Positions 1 to 12,187 of a stretch of DNA of 64,000 bases are shown in pieces. Made by a program: the position numbers and the translations under genes. Positions within the stretch are counted from its first letter, which is position 1, and each line of letters begins with the position of its first letter. Source of the DNA: Phoronis australis (lineage: Eukaryota > Phoronida > Phoronidae); the NCBI GenBank assembly GCA_002633005.1, contig NMRA01000183.1, positions 291,371-355,370 on the forward strand, given 5' to 3'. Below the pieces are notes generated by a model. That model was not told where the DNA came from. It did no database searches and saw only the letters and a list, made by a program, of their open reading frames with translations.

Positions 1-1928
1 TATGTGAACCGTAAATCAAAAACTGTCTGATAACTATGCTGCTATTGGGCAAGCAGACGACATAAAGGGTCGGAACCGAAATTTGAATTTTGAAATTAAT
101 TACCAGTAGCATTGCCAAAAGTACTCACAATACCAACACTTCTACTATTGAAAGACTTTGAAAAGCGTTTCAATACCGAAATTAATATAAATTAATGTTT
201 TTTTCGCTGTTTTGGACAGTAAAGTAGATGCAAGTATTTCTCGTCAAATTACACTGACCGGAAACTGCAGCAGATAGGTCAGGAGAGTTCAACTCAGCTC
301 GTAAGAATATGCCGGAGTTGCGAATCTGTTGTCTATAATCTATGGTAGAATCAAAAACTTTTATAAGGAAGTTCTCGTGATCACGCGCTTAGTTTGCTGT
401 TTATAGCGAATTCTTATATTACCGTAATATGTTCGGGTCTCTGAGCTCTCAACTTGCACAACATTAATAACAGCGTCAAACTGAGTGCCAAAATGGATGA
501 TTGTGGAAATTAAACGTTTTATAAAATACATAATAATACTAATGGGATACCAGAAACTGTCAAAACAACACATTTAGTGATGATTAAGACTGCAGCAAAG
601 CATAATGAGCCTTAGAAACTGTACCGTTTTTCCATTTAAGTCGAGCGGAAAAATATGGCTATGTTGCGAGAGTATTTACAATAGAATATGATAGTGTGTC
701 AATTTAGCCCTGCGTCAAAAAGTGAGACATTTAAATGGTGAGGCGGAATGGCGGAAAGATTGAAAAGTGGACAGTCCGCAAAGAGCGGGGCAATTGGCAA
801 GTACACAATGCGCTGTCAGCAACATGAAGTACTCAACTGGGTTCTTTTACAAGGAAAAACTTAATTATCTTATTTCAGCGGCTAGTCAATTACTACCGAC
901 AACAGTAGTTATAGGTTAAGACTACAGAATAACAACGTTACTTAAACACACCTGTTTAGGATCTGAAGTTTTCATTTAGGAAAAATGTAACTTCTGTCCG
1001 TAAAACAAGGTAACATGAATTTAACACCCAGAAATGTCTTGTTGAAACACTCCTGGTATGCAGAACGGGACATTTCAACGAAGGTTTTGCAACATTCTTC
1101 CAACAAGAATGATAGAAAGACCTATGCATTATATGGACCAATTCTTGGGGACAAAACACTCATTGTTTCACATGGCGGCGACTGTATTCGCCTTTCTTAT
1201 AACGGTACCATGGCAGCTGATCATCCAGCAGATTCTCAAGTTTCCTATGAAGAGGTCGACATATTCTAACCTTCCACTTAGCCCACTCAAATGGCAATGC
1301 ATTTATCAGGGCCTGTGACACGGATGTTATTGTAATTGTTGTGTGGCTGTTTGAAAGTGTTTTGATGACTATTTATTGTGATTAAATAAGACTTTAAAAA
1401 CACGTTTGCTGCATTTCTTTAAAACATTGTTTAGTAGCCAATGCAATGGAAAGGCTTTTTGGAAAAAAAATCATGGTTCCTCGATCTAACGTAAATTAAG
1501 GGGTTATATGTTGTCGCGGTAGTATGTTTGATTTACCCGCTGCCCGTTGCCATAGCCCAAACTGCTACAGTAGCTGCAGTCTTAATCATCCCTTAATGGG
1601 TTGTTTTATTGACAGTTCCTAGTATCCCAATTATCAGGTATTTTCCAAAATGCTTACTTTTTACCACCATACATTTGGCACTCAGTGTAACACTTATATT
1701 ATTAGTTTTAGGCCAGGAGAGAGTTCAGTACACGCGGAGTATTACGGAAATACAAGAATTCGCCATGACCTGCAAACTAAACACGTGATCACACCTCCTT
1801 ATAGAAATTCTTAATTCTACAAAACTCTACCAAGATTTAAACGGGATTTTCATTATCCATTTAACATATGACACACTTCAACAGAATTACATGTGTGTGG
1901 TTGCGATTTCTGGTGCTGGCACGCACAA
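1..1928. other. Intergenic DNA, nothing recognised
   Basis: AT-rich sequence with only short open frames (under 90 codons) whose translations show no recognisable domain. I see no tRNA-like promoter boxes, convincing coding run or clear terminal repeats. It may hold old decayed repeats or upstream exons of the + strand gene that I cannot recognise. Confidence 0.5.
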
Positions 1929-2430
1929 CCCAGGATGGCTTTGTCTGTCACAGGTCATTCAATAACCAGTAACTTCTATTTGAATCATATGGAATTGTTT
2001 ACAATGTATTGTGGTACCTCAAATATCTAATGTTGCTCAAGCTTTCAATGGCATACCGTTGTTGAGATTTTTGTTGGGATATCGGTCATTTACAACTCAG
2101 AGTGTATTTTATCTGCCATGGGGTATTGAGTGATTAGTGACTCACATGGAATTGTTTCTGTGGTACCTCGAATGCATGAGTTCGCTCATTTTTTGAGGGT
2201 GTTTTTGGGTTTCTAACGGACCCTTTAAAGAGTGAAATTTGCCTGTCATGGGCCATTTGGTGTTAAGTGCGGTACTATTGTTCGTTTTATATCAGTTTTA
2301 ACTGGCACGTCGCATATCTAATCCAGCTCAATTGTCCATTGGCATACATTAGAAGGTGGTTGACATTTTCGGGGGTTTCTGCAAGGCACAACCCAGAGTG
2401 TACTTTGTTGAAGTAGAGAGCGGCAAAATT
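1929..2430. repeat. Degenerate tandem repeat, roughly 125-170 bp units
   Basis: Phrases recur in the same order about three times: an 'acccaga/acccagg' start, 'ctgtcacagg/ctgccatggg/ctgtcatggg', 'catatggaattgttt' or 'cacatggaattgttt', 'tgtggtacctc', and a T-rich end. Unit lengths differ because of indels. It does not code for a recognisable protein and is probably an old satellite-like or transposon-internal repeat. Confidence 0.45.
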
Positions 2431-2641
2431 TGTAGAACTAAATTTGACATTGTTGGTATAACTGGCACAAACTTGGATCCAAATAGGGCTGTCCCAGATT
2501 AGACAGCGACACCCTAATGTTGCTGTATTCACCCACAATGCCGTAAACATTTGTCACACCCATTTGCTGCCTCGCTTTCATGCCACTGGAGTTTCACATA
2601 TTATTTGTTGTTGCCTGATTTTTACTATGTTTGTTCTTCCA

Positions 2642-2947
2642 ATGCCAACCAAATATTACTACTGTGCTGTGGGCTGCAACTCCGACGTAAGAAAGTTTGA
2701 TAAACTGAACAAAAACCCGTGGATGCGTGATCTGAAAATTTTCGCCTTCCCGACACCTATAACAGACAAGAAAATGTGCCTGATTTCAAGAGGAGGTTTC
2801 GCGCTTTCTTATCTCCGGGACAAAAGAGATTTCAATCGCCGTATAATCCGGGACAGCCCCATTCGACCAACAAGTATTGTTTCCCAGTTGACGCACTATC
2901 TCATTATCCGCAGGCCGGAAGAGGCACATTCATTCGCAATATATTGA
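2642..2947 (+). pseudogene. THAP-type zinc-finger fragment (transposon-derived)
   Basis: The open frame reads MPTKYYYCAVGC, then WMRDLKIFAFPTPI, then SYLRDKRDFNRRI. The C-x3-C pair close to the start, followed by a FxFP-like stretch, is the usual beginning of a THAP DNA-binding domain. The later Cys-x2-His half and the C-terminal AVPTIF-like part are not seen. THAP domains are common at the N-terminus of Kolobok and P-element-like transposases, and a related decayed copy lies at 44960-45180, so I read this as a dispersed transposon fragment rather than a host gene. No terminal repeats were found around it. Confidence 0.5.
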
Positions 2948-3084
2948 TCCATCGTTGTAGTAGGCGGCAATTGGTGTAATAGGTGGTCTTTTGGAGTGAT
3001 AGGCAGTCCTTTAGAGTAAGAGCACAATAAGCGATGCTTATTGCGTTTTTACTCCGATATTCCGAAAAAAATCCTTAGAGTAAG

Positions 3085-3247
3085 CAGGGGCGGATCCAGG
3101 ATTTTTAGTTAGGGAGGCCAGGGAAGAGTATTAGCCAGGATTTTGCCCGTCAGACTTTCACACCCTCGAATTGCCAAATGGAATCTAGGAGAGTTTTAGG
3201 GGGGGGGGGGGCATGCCTCCCTTGGCACCCTTCTAAATCCGCTACTG
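3085..3247 (+). mobile_element. hAT-like MITE, copy 1
   Basis: A 163-bp non-coding element whose ends are imperfect inverted repeats: CAGGGGCGGATCCAGG at the left and TAAATCCGCTACTG at the right. The CAGnGGCGGAT end is typical of hAT-related MITEs. It contains a long G run near 3200. A related copy in the opposite orientation lies at 61129-61289 and matches along almost its whole length, which supports a dispersed repeat. No exact 8-bp target duplication is visible. Confidence 0.65.
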
Positions 3248-3669
3248 GTAAGGAACCTTCGGAGTAAATGCACTTCGGGGTAACAATCCAACTGCGATTT
3301 CTGTCCATAACTGCTGTATTGCATATGTATTTACTGTAATGTTTGCTGCGAGAAGATGATTTTAAAGACAACTTTAATATTTTGATGATGTGCCAAATAT
3401 CCTTTCCGGAGTTGTCCGACAATGACTGTAACTAATAAAAATAAGAATTACATTTCTACGTTATATTTTTCTCTAAGTCCGATCACAATCAAATATGGCT
3501 GAGAGAACTGAATACACTTCTGCTAGAGGCGGCACTAAACATTTCTAAATCAAAGGACAATGAGACGACGGAGACTATCGTAACTAGATAACTAGACTTA
3601 ATAAACTCAAATTAAACGAATTAAAATGATCCAGCTGCAGTAACAGTAATCCTATCTAAAATCTTTACA

Positions 3670-5338
3670 AAATCCTCCACCTCTCGATGACGGAATCTAT
3701 CGACACAAAGTCCAAGATCAGCGTGGCTCAGAGTCCAACTCCAAACGGCAGATCTTCGTAATCGGTGTTCCTAGCAGCATCTTCCCAAATCAGATCACGA
3801 CAGACCGGATTTGTCCATCTGTTCCAGGATAGACTTCGATGACTTGAGCCAGAGGCCAATGTGCTCTTGGCGAATCCGGGAGAAGAACTTAAACAACGTC
3901 GTCGATCTCGAGCACTTCTTGGGAACGCCAAAACTTGTCTATGATTCAATGTTGGCAACCATTATCGAAACCAGCCACTCCAAAAATGCCTTCTGTAACA
4001 CTTGGACTCGTCTACACCTGACTCTTAAGTTGAAGTCTGTACCATCTACTGACTCCTGCATGAATTCACCATCAGTTTGGCCAAACAAAAGGTGATTTGG
4101 CATCAACGTGACGTCATCTGAGGGGTGAGACGAATGGCAAGTTAATGGCCGCGAGTTGGTCAATGCCTCATGTCTAGTGAACGCCGCGTGTTTATTTCAT
4201 CATCTGCAGTATCTGCCTGCGAAAGTGTAGTTCGTTTTGCAGCCTTGATTATGGTATCATGCACTCGTTTAAAGTGCGGCCCCAAGGGTTGGTTGAAGTG
4301 CCAATGTATCCCCTTGTTGACTGCTGATCTGTCAATGGTGCCTTTGTCTAGCTTGTTCACAAGCTCTCTCAGTTCTTGCTCTCCTCCATTGAACTTACTT
4401 CCGTTGTCTGACAAGAGTTCTAGCAGTCGACCTATTCTATTCATCATCTGAAACTAGTCAAGTTCAACACCAGGCGCAGCAGGTGGCATGACGTCATATC
4501 CTCTGGCGTGCGAATATGTACTTCCTATGTTAGGATCTTTCTTAATCCGCTTTTCTGTATTCTCTGAATTCTTGAGTGCAGTGTTAATTATCAGACAAGA
4601 CTTGTCTGTTCTTCTTCCATGGCATCGATACTTGATAATGATCATCATGGAAGTTCATTGACTCTTCTACTTGTGCGAATTCGCTTGTTTCTTGTTCGAT
4701 ATGAGTCGTTGGATGCTTTAAGGTCCCAGATGCTTCAATGTCCCAGAACTTCTGTAGTGTAGTGTTTTGCTCATAATCTGCTTGCTCTGCAAAAAGGTGA
4801 CATTGAAATTGGTGGAGTTTTTCTCAGTTTCATCTCCTTCCCAAATGCATAATCAGCCTAAGGGTGCCAATCTGGTGATCGGCTTTCCAGTCTTACCAAT
4901 GACTTCTTTGAGTGAGTAGTGCAGGTCTGGTTGATCGATTCCGATCAGCATGTCGACAAAAGGTCGATAGGCGAGACTTGGGAACGGGAGTTCTTGCAAA
5001 TGTTTTCACTTGGCAGACCGTGCTCTTCAGTCAACAGGTCATAAGTCGCTAGTCACTCTTTTCACAGTGACTGCTGAAAGTGTTGTATCAGTCCGTCCGG
5101 CTAAGTTTTGAGTTGGAACTCAACTGGCATCGTTTAAAAACTGTTATCTTGTCCTCTGAGCATGTTGACTGCACAACTGGGAAGCCACACCACTGTTCAT
5201 ATATGTTTTTGTCCTGGCATCTTCGCGAATAGCATGAATGATCAGGTTACGACTGCTGCTCATGACCTCTACCGGAACAGTGTGCAAAGCCACAACGTGC
5301 TTTGTGAAATCTGAGTCTTGAAGATGTGCTGTAAGCAA
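3670..5338 (-). mobile_element. BEL/Pao retrotransposon remnant (protease and integrase pieces)
   Basis: Read on the minus strand, the first piece (5338-5144) carries VALHTVPVEV and TKTYMNSGVASQL, matching the aspartic-protease region of BEL/Pao polyproteins, although the catalytic Asp motif is altered. About 4860-5000 follows with FVDMLIGIDQPDLHYSL and LAPLG, the segment after the protease. At 4447-4160 the integrase core appears as LSDNGSKFNGGEQEL and WHFNQPLGPHFKRVHD, and 4163-3939 continues the integrase C-terminus in another frame (LMPNHLLFGQ). The reverse transcriptase that should lie between protease and integrase is missing, and several frameshifts and stops are present. No LTRs were found. 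It is a dead, internally deleted copy. Confidence 0.75.
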
Positions 5339-7984
5339 TTTAATTTGCTAATAAAATTATTGTTTTATGACATTCACCTAAAAACTCATAAAATTCATTT
5401 TTACTAATTTCGATATAAAGAGCCATGTTACAAATGGACCGCTTATGTCTTGTGCCATTTGTTTTCTGACCCCATGGCACATTTGAAAACATCTCACATG
5501 TGACGTGCAAATTTCACATGTGATAAGGCAATGTTCCAAGTGAGAAATGCCATTTCTCACATGGAACGAGAGTTTTTGAAAGTTACTTACAGCTAATGAA
5601 CAAATAATTTTGGCAAAGTAAACAACTGAACCGAAATCACAATAACAAAAGCTATCTATTCCAGACGTTTTCAGTTGAATTGGGCAAAACGATTTTGATA
5701 TTTTTGAAAATTCCATATTATTTTGGGATGTGTTTAAAGTGCTTACAATTGCCGATTTCAAATCATGAACACATAAAGTGTAAATACAACCCACCAGTCT
5801 ACCAATTGTCAAATTGAACACCTGCAAACATTATTTGACAATTAGTTTATTAGCTGATCTCGAGTTATGAACACTTATTGGTCGTCACATATACTACGTT
5901 CAATCAGACAACTAAGGAAAGCATTAGTCATCCTTCCTTGTGTGTCATCTAATTGTTCGTTTTCATTTAGTTAGTGGTAAAATAAAGAACTGAAAAATGT
6001 TGCTTTTGTAATTTTGAGGAAAACTCAGATACTGATAATGTACCAACGGGAGCGTAGCATTGGCTCCGGGCTTTTTCGCGTCTCGGGTTCTGTGTCGCAT
6101 TTTATGGATTCCGGGTTCTATGTGTCCCGGATTCTAAGTGTCTCGGTGTTCTGCGATATAGTACAGGGGCTAAGCGGACGAGTGTGAAAGTTTTAGCTAC
6201 AGCCGGCACTTTAGTTCCACATGGAAATTTTGGGATGCTTTTCCGACCCTGACATAGGCAAAAAAATGACCTCATTTGGCCTAATAGCATAATTGCAGAC
6301 ATATATCTGGAACCACTTGACAGAATCTCACCCTCTTTGGGTCGATTCTTGTGCTCACCAGAGCAACCAAATATTTTCGACAATTGTTTAGTGCAGTGGG
6401 TGTCACACAAGTAAAAAGAAGAAAGCAAGACACTTCATCACTGTCACAACATTGATATCCATTCTGGTGCACCCTCACATATAATTTGCGAACATTCCAT
6501 TATTTCTTGGTGACATGCCAGTACATGGAAAACTCCCCAATATACTACTATAATCCCCAATAGTTACAAGTCAGTTGCTAATCTGTAGAATAGCTCACAA
6601 CTTACAAAACGTATTAACATTGAGTATTTCACCACTCATAACTAGTCAAAGTTCCAAAATGTCATGACAAAATGTTTTAAGAAGTACTGAACAGCAATCG
6701 AAATATTCACTATACCCACAACTTCATACTAAAATGTAATAAAAAGACTTGCATGACAAGACCAAAATTTACTTTCACATAGCCACTGTTCCTCTTATCA
6801 ATAACAGTAAATATTTCAGGTAAGTTGGGGTTTAATCAGGAGATCATAATCTGTTACCTAGTCACAACTGGGGCTTATATTAATCACAATTTCAAAAAAT
6901 GTGCAAAATAGGCAACACATATACCAAGACATCAAGAAAATCTGACCAATTTTCTCACTCTCTTTTAATTCACTGATACACAACAGCAATTTTCGCCAAA
7001 GAAATGCGTTATAAATAAAGCTGAAAACTAATTTACTTACAGAGAAGCAAACTGATTCTGAATCCTTAGCTCAGCATAGTTGGGACAAACTAACATGAAC
7101 CCTGCAAAGAAGCTGTTCTAAGATCAATGTTGAGAACACAAGAACAAAGAAAATGAATACATCTTTTATGCTTGGGACAATACAAAATCACACAAACGCT
7201 CCTCAGTACTAGTAATATTCTAAAACGTGCAGTTTACACTTTCTGCGGCAAGACTCTACATCTAAATTGATAGAATATGGATTTTTTCTCTAGAAATGTT
7301 GATTTTTAAACAAATTTTGTTTGATAGTTTGTTTCAAATAATTCAGTTTGGATCAAAATTTCAGCCCTCCATTCAGACTCAGAAAGAGCCATCAGTTTGG
7401 TTCTCTCCAAATCACAGGCTAACCTTTCATAAAATGTTTGAATCTGATCAACCTTAGTAAAAATTTGAGAAACAGGTTTTGACCAATTGTCCTTTCTACA
7501 CGTGATGTCCCAGTAAAATACTTAGCTTTATGAGGCTATAATCAGACATGCAAATAAGTTTATTCCAGAGCCGTAATATACATAATTTCCGGAGAACATT
7601 TTGACATCTTTGATTTTGGTGGATTTGGGGCATTGTTGGTGCTGCATTCCATACTAGATTGTTATTCGTGAACATGGACTCCCTGAAGTAACGAGCTCAT
7701 TACGTGCAGTAGGCCTACTTGGACAAGTAGGTTGCATCTCTTTTCATAAGGTCGGCTCCCAGCCCTTGCACCTGACAGAAATCAATGAGAGACTCAGGAA
7801 CAAACCTCATACTCACTAGGCTCATGGAAGACAGGTAGCCTACACTACACTAAACTACAGTAGTCCTGTCCTACTGTGCCTGTGATAGAGACAAAACCGT
7901 CTTGGTGTCAACTTAAAAAAATCAGGACTCAAATATTTTTAGGGCCGCGTACATACATACGTACCTACGTGCGTATGCATGTAT

Positions 7985-7986
<2 letters not shown>
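5339..7986. other. AT-rich intergenic DNA without recognised genes
   Basis: A 149-codon minus-strand open frame (5378-5827) exists, but its translation is low in recognisable motifs and looks like chance in AT-rich DNA. A near-perfect palindrome lies at 5533-5567. Around 6080-6160 a short phrase, 'tccgggttct/tcccggattct/tctcggtgttct', repeats three times. Nothing else was recognised. Confidence 0.45.
5533..5567. repeat. 35-bp near-perfect palindrome
   Basis: The left arm GTTCCAAGTGAGAAATG and right arm CATTTCTCACATGGAAC are reverse complements with one mismatch, separated by a single base. It could form a tight hairpin. It may be a transposon relic. Confidence 0.6.

Positions 7987-8050
<64 letters not shown>
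7987..8050. repeat. (AC)32 microsatellite
   Basis: An uninterrupted AC dinucleotide run of 64 bases, preceded by a 'tacgtacctacgtgcgtatgcatgtatgt' type alternating purine-pyrimidine stretch that probably seeded it. The Thr/His or Cys/Val open frames across it are artefacts of the repeat. Confidence 0.95.
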
Positions 8051-8055
<5 letters not shown>

Positions 8056-8179
8056 TATGGACAAATATATATACAGAATTTGTTGAATGCGCGACACTTT
8101 TCATTGTTCACGGTCTTTACTCCGTTGCGTTCATACTTTCTGAACAAAACTCTACTCTCTACTGAACATAGATACAGTA

Positions 8180-8361
8180 ACTGACCTAGCGACATAATTA
8201 AAAGACACACGATATTTCGAAACATACTTGTTTCATTCTCAAGTGAAGATAAAATGACGCAATAATGCCACCACAGAGTATAAGCTGGCGACACACACAG
8301 TGAGACACGGCGGGTGTGAAATACTGCAAAGAATGACTAATGAATCGGGGTAACAGGAAAG
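8180..8361 (-). other. Likely 3' UTR of the Penelope-like element
   Basis: The sequence follows the stop of the RT/GIY-YIG frame on the minus strand and lies next to the CA microsatellite. It contains a stretch (8207-8247) resembling the end region of Penelope-like elements, with a short stem followed by GAAA. The boundary is inferred from position only. Confidence 0.35.
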
Positions 8362-9486
8362 TCACGCAAACAAGTGTAACGTGCGGCGCGACCCTGTTTG
8401 CTGCTCATTCAAAATAGGCTTCTCAAAAGCAATTAAAAGGGACTCTAATACTTTCAAACGCAGCACATCTTGCTCCACGTAGCGAATTGACGTGTTTTCC
8501 ACAATTTCTTGACGGGTGATTTTACGTGCGTGGTATTGCAGAAAATGATCTTGAATGGCGCCATTTTGAAGATGCATGGATAACCGACGGGAAAGACTGC
8601 AAACCGTTTGACCAATGTAACATTGTTTGACGTTTGAACGAAGACATTCATTCATAGGGCATACAAATTCATAAACAACACTACACTGTGCAACGGGGCG
8701 GACTTTCGCTTTAGAAATGTTATTTTTCATGACCAAGTTGGAGGACTTCCTATTCCGATAATAAATAATAACATCAAGGTAATCATCAGGCTTACAAACT
8801 TTAACGTTGTCCCTTATGATTTTCTTAATGGCGTGTTCGTCCTGGAGGTAATTATTAGACATGACATTTTTGTAAAATATCTTTTTGGTGACACCAGTCC
8901 GACGTGCAGGGACTTCATAGCTAATTCTGGACATAAATCGCTTAATATGGAAGTCCACGAAAGCATTGGTATACCCATTATTCACCAGTGTTTGTCTTAT
9001 GCGATCTACCTCTTGATTGAACAATAGCCAGTTAGACGACACCGAATACGCCCTCTTTAGGAAGTTGACCACAACGGCGACCTTATACCGCTCAGGGCAC
9101 TCACTTTTGGCGTGGAGACAGAAACCTTTATCAGTGGGCTTGTGGTAAACTGATGTAGAAAATTCAGACGGAGAATGGTTCACAAGAACGTCCAAAAACG
9201 GAATCTTGTCATTTACAGGAAGCTCGTGGGTAAACTTCAATACAGAGTGGCGCTCAAGTTCATCACGTACTGATAACAAGTCATCAAAGGCACAATAAAC
9301 AAAAATATCATCTACATAACGTACATAGATAGGAATACCACCAATCACATTGCTAGCCCTCTTTTCCACTTCAGACATATAAAATTCCGAGAAAGTGGGA
9401 CCCAGAGGAGAGCCCATGCTCACACCATCTTTTTGCAAAAACAATTTCCCATTTATATGTATATATGTATATATACATATATACAT
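8362..9486 (-). mobile_element. Penelope-like retroelement, RT (partial) + GIY-YIG endonuclease
   Basis: A 374-codon open frame. Near residue 24 it has the RT motif GVSMGSPLGPTFSEFYM, then the catalytic YVRYVDDIFVY, then NDKIPFLDVLV and SVYHKPTDKGFCLHAKS, all characteristic of Penelope-like RTs. The C-terminal part carries a GIY-YIG nuclease: VVYEFVCPMNEC, CYIGQTVCSLSRRL with its Arg, and a late ESLLIAFEKPILNEQ. It is 5' truncated, since the RT starts only at motif B and motif A and everything upstream are missing. The break falls at a TATA/CATA-rich palindromic stretch near 9460-9490. The frame itself is uninterrupted, so this copy is not very old. The 3' untranslated part probably continues to about 8180. 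Confidence 0.88.
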
Positions 9487-9533
9487 GTAAGGCTAAACTT
9501 TTTGTTAGAAACCTTGATACTGAGACGCTCGTT

Positions 9534-9940
9534 CCTGGATTTTCCGTAGATAAGCCAGCCTGATGAAACTCCAATGGGCATTTATTTGGAAAATTATGCC
9601 GAATAAACGCCCATGGGTGATTATTTGGTGTTAGAACTTCTTGTGTCAAGTGTCCAGATAGTAAGGCGTTAATTCGGAAAATGTCCTCTTAAAAACCCAC
9701 TCATTTTTTAGCCACCGGTACAGTTTTGTGGAGCATTATCATTGATAAAAACCAACAAGGTGTTGGCAAACTATGTATTAATTAACTTAAAATTAAAAAA
9801 AAAACAGACTTATGCAAACAATCGCTGATATTTTCATATCAGTCAAGGCTATGACTTTTCGTTTACCCGCCCCCTTTATCCAAATATCTCATGTCATTTT
9901 CCGAATACACGCCTGTGGGGTCATGTACAGAAAACCCCGG
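9534..9940 (+). mobile_element. TA-flanked MITE, copy 1 of 3
   Basis: Non-coding, about 407 bp. The left end reads CCTGGATTTTCCGTAG and the right end GAAAACCCCGG followed by TA. Internal phrases (gggcatttatttgg, gtgtccagatagt, ttttgtggagcat, ggtgttggc) recur in the same order at 56096-56526 and, inverted, at 41653-42085. Terminal inverted repeats and TA flanks suggest mobilisation by a mariner-like transposase. Its left flank is TT rather than TA. Confidence 0.7.
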
Positions 9941-10795
9941 TAGTGTCGAAGCAACGTCTTCTTTTCAGGTGTGCAGCAAATATAGCAAAGCACCGAGACA
10001 TAACAAACAAGCAAATTAAAGCACAAGCTATATGTCGAGACTGCACGTCTCATCATCAAGCAAAAAGTAGAATGAACATATACGTAGCGAAATATATTTT
10101 CGCTACATAAATGTTTCATTACCTACAATGTATTAGCGTGCAATGAAGGCGATGCGGGCTTAATTTAATCTGCTGTTTGATTGCTTCGTTTCATTTCACC
10201 GATAAAGACTGGACAACAATCTTGTGGAAATCATTGACTATCTACTGGGTGCTTAGACCGGATATCTAATCATGAATATGTAAGTAAATCTGCCTGGTTC
10301 AAGCACTTACATTGTACCATTAGAAACGATACATTTGTCTCGTGCTCAAACTGTAACAACAACAACACGAGGGTCGCCGAGAAAACTGAAAGAAAAAACC
10401 TATTTCTATGATAGAATTTGCAATGTGTTAAAGCTGTTTTTGCTAAGAGTTCTTTGATATCAGTTCAACGGCGACAACTTGCTCAACCATCCTGACTTAG
10501 ATTACACGTAAAAGTAGATGATGCAACGCAATGTTTGTTTAAGTGATGGCGCTTTCAGAATGGTCATTCCAACTGACACCATCTAGAGGTCTCCATTTAA
10601 ACATGCCGCTCTCTATCCAAGCGAATTTCCCCAATAGCAGAGGCTATCTAAGAAGAGCGATCAGAGCAATTTTTCTTTTTCCTCCATAAATTGAACACTC
10701 GTCCCCCTCTCTCTCGCATATGGGAGAAACACTTCAGGGTCTATTCCTATCATGGTCACGTATGCTATTGAATTGTTTTTACTTTTTCATTTTAG
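9941..10795. other. Region upstream of first visible ATP-grasp exon
   Basis: No open frame of interest. It should hold either an intron or the promoter of the + strand ATP-grasp gene, but I could not identify a 5' exon, a start site or a TATA element. The polypyrimidine tract and AG at 10780-10795 mark the end of an intron. Confidence 0.35.
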
Positions 10796-11114
10796 GATTT
10801 CACCTGTACAATACACGCCATCTGGGCCTCTCGCAGAAAAATCTCTCCTTTGTATGTGTAATCGTATGCTTGTAACCAACGAAACCGAACTCGGTAACTC
10901 TGTCTGGGTTACTTTGAAGAAGATGGGACTGAAATCATTATGTGTCTTGGTACCGAAAAACGAAGAGAATAGTTACTGGTGTGCAAAGATGAAGTTCTTA
11001 GGAATCATTGACGAGTACAACGACGAAGGTTTGATTCACGAAAAGAAAGATGGCCGACCGGTGGAAGAAATCAGCGCTAGCATTATCGAGTGGTTGAAAA
11101 AGAGAAATATCAAA
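10796..11114 (+). CDS. ATP-grasp (carnosine synthase-like) ligase, first visible exon
   Basis: Acceptor 'ttttcattttag' precedes position 10796 and donor AAA|gtaact follows 11114. The exon begins with the last base of a codon and ends at a codon boundary. It encodes about 106 residues, including SLLCMCNRMLVTNETELG, VWVTLKKMGLKSLCVLVP and ASIIEWLKKRNIK. This resembles the Rossmann-like pre-ATP-grasp part of carnosine-synthase-type enzymes, where a nucleotide-like fold precedes the ATP-binding module. An in-frame ATG at 10752 would give an alternative start with a hydrophobic leader, but the good acceptor makes an internal exon more likely. Upstream coding exons were not found. The next exon is 5.6 kb away, in phase 0. 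Confidence 0.72.
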
Positions 11115-11519
11115 GTAACTTTCCCTTTTAGGACTAAAAATTAGATAATGAACACGTGCAAATCATAAGCAATAAGTTAACGTCCGAGAATAAATGTGTT
11201 TTAACAGTAAATATTCCTCAAGAGCTATGAATAACGCGCCATAAATACGTCAGGTTCATTTTAACTCCCAGGAACTGCACACTGTTCGCATTTTGGTCCG
11301 CTTTGATACATGTTCCTTTTGACTTTCTGTTCATAGTAAAAAATGTGTAATATTACCGCTGGCTCTGTCGCTATTTTAACTAATGTGTCCAGCATTACAG
11401 TTGACATCTTGCATAACAGTGGTAAACAATTTATTTTAAAAGTTGAGCATATCCTATGACAACAATGATATCATCAATGCGTTTGTGAAATTAATTGCGT
11501 CCATTGAAGAGCATTGATA

Positions 11520-11700
11520 CGCCGTAAAATGTAACAATTTCGCAAAATGTAACAACTGTTGCATTTTACGTCATTGTTACATTATATGTTGCTAAGCCTC
11601 TCCTGAAATGTAACAAGTTGTTACATTTTACGTAGTTGTTACATTTCACGTCGAACGCACAGCGAGAAATGTACCATTGTTACATTTTACGAAACCCACG
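11520..11700. repeat. Cluster of inverted 'TTGTTACATTTTACG' repeats
   Basis: The 15-mer TTGTTACATTTTACG, or close variants, and its reverse complement occur about eight times within 180 bp, in both orientations, making several overlapping potential hairpins. The two outermost copies are inverted relative to each other, as in a MITE or fold-back element. No coding content. Confidence 0.7.
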
Positions 11701-12160
11701 TCATATTGCAAAGAAATTGACCAAAATCACGAACAAGTGGTATCTGACACGGCCGGGGTACTGGAGTATTTTTAGATGAGGAGTGCCGCCCAAAAATTTG
11801 AATACCGACACGTGTAGAGAGTGGGCTCGAACAAAAAAGTGACCCATTTAGAGACTAGTTTGTGTAAAAATTCACATTTTCGCACACTTCTGTTTCAGAA
11901 ATTCAGAAAAACCACTTTTAAAAATTTTTTTTTCGGAAATGGCACCATTTTGGAGAGTACTTTTTTCTGTGAAAAAACACCCTTTTGGGCTGCACTTTTC
12001 GTATAATCTTCTATAGGAATGAGACGGGCTGACACGACATGAATTTGGCTACCTATTATCATTGTTATTAGTATTACATTACCATCACTACTGTTACTGC
12101 TATTAATGCTGTTACTGCTATCACTAGCATTACTCCTTATCGCTTCGTTTTCGTTATCGC

Positions 12161-12187
12161 TTATTATTATTATTATTATTATTATTA
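12161..12187. repeat. (TTA)9 microsatellite
   Basis: An uninterrupted TTA/ATT run of 27 bases, preceded by a degraded region of 'att act' triplets from about 12055. Confidence 0.9.

Noticed and set aside
1015-1318. 84- and 86-codon overlapping + strand frames
   Set aside because: Two overlapping frames and an antisense frame of similar length, no family resemblance; no basis to call a gene.
5378-5827. 149-codon minus-strand open frame
   Set aside because: AT-rich, no recognisable motif, no splice or promoter context and not related to neighbours; likely chance.
7876-8294. Open frames across the CA repeat (Thr/His or Cys/Val runs)
   Set aside because: They are translations of a dinucleotide microsatellite.
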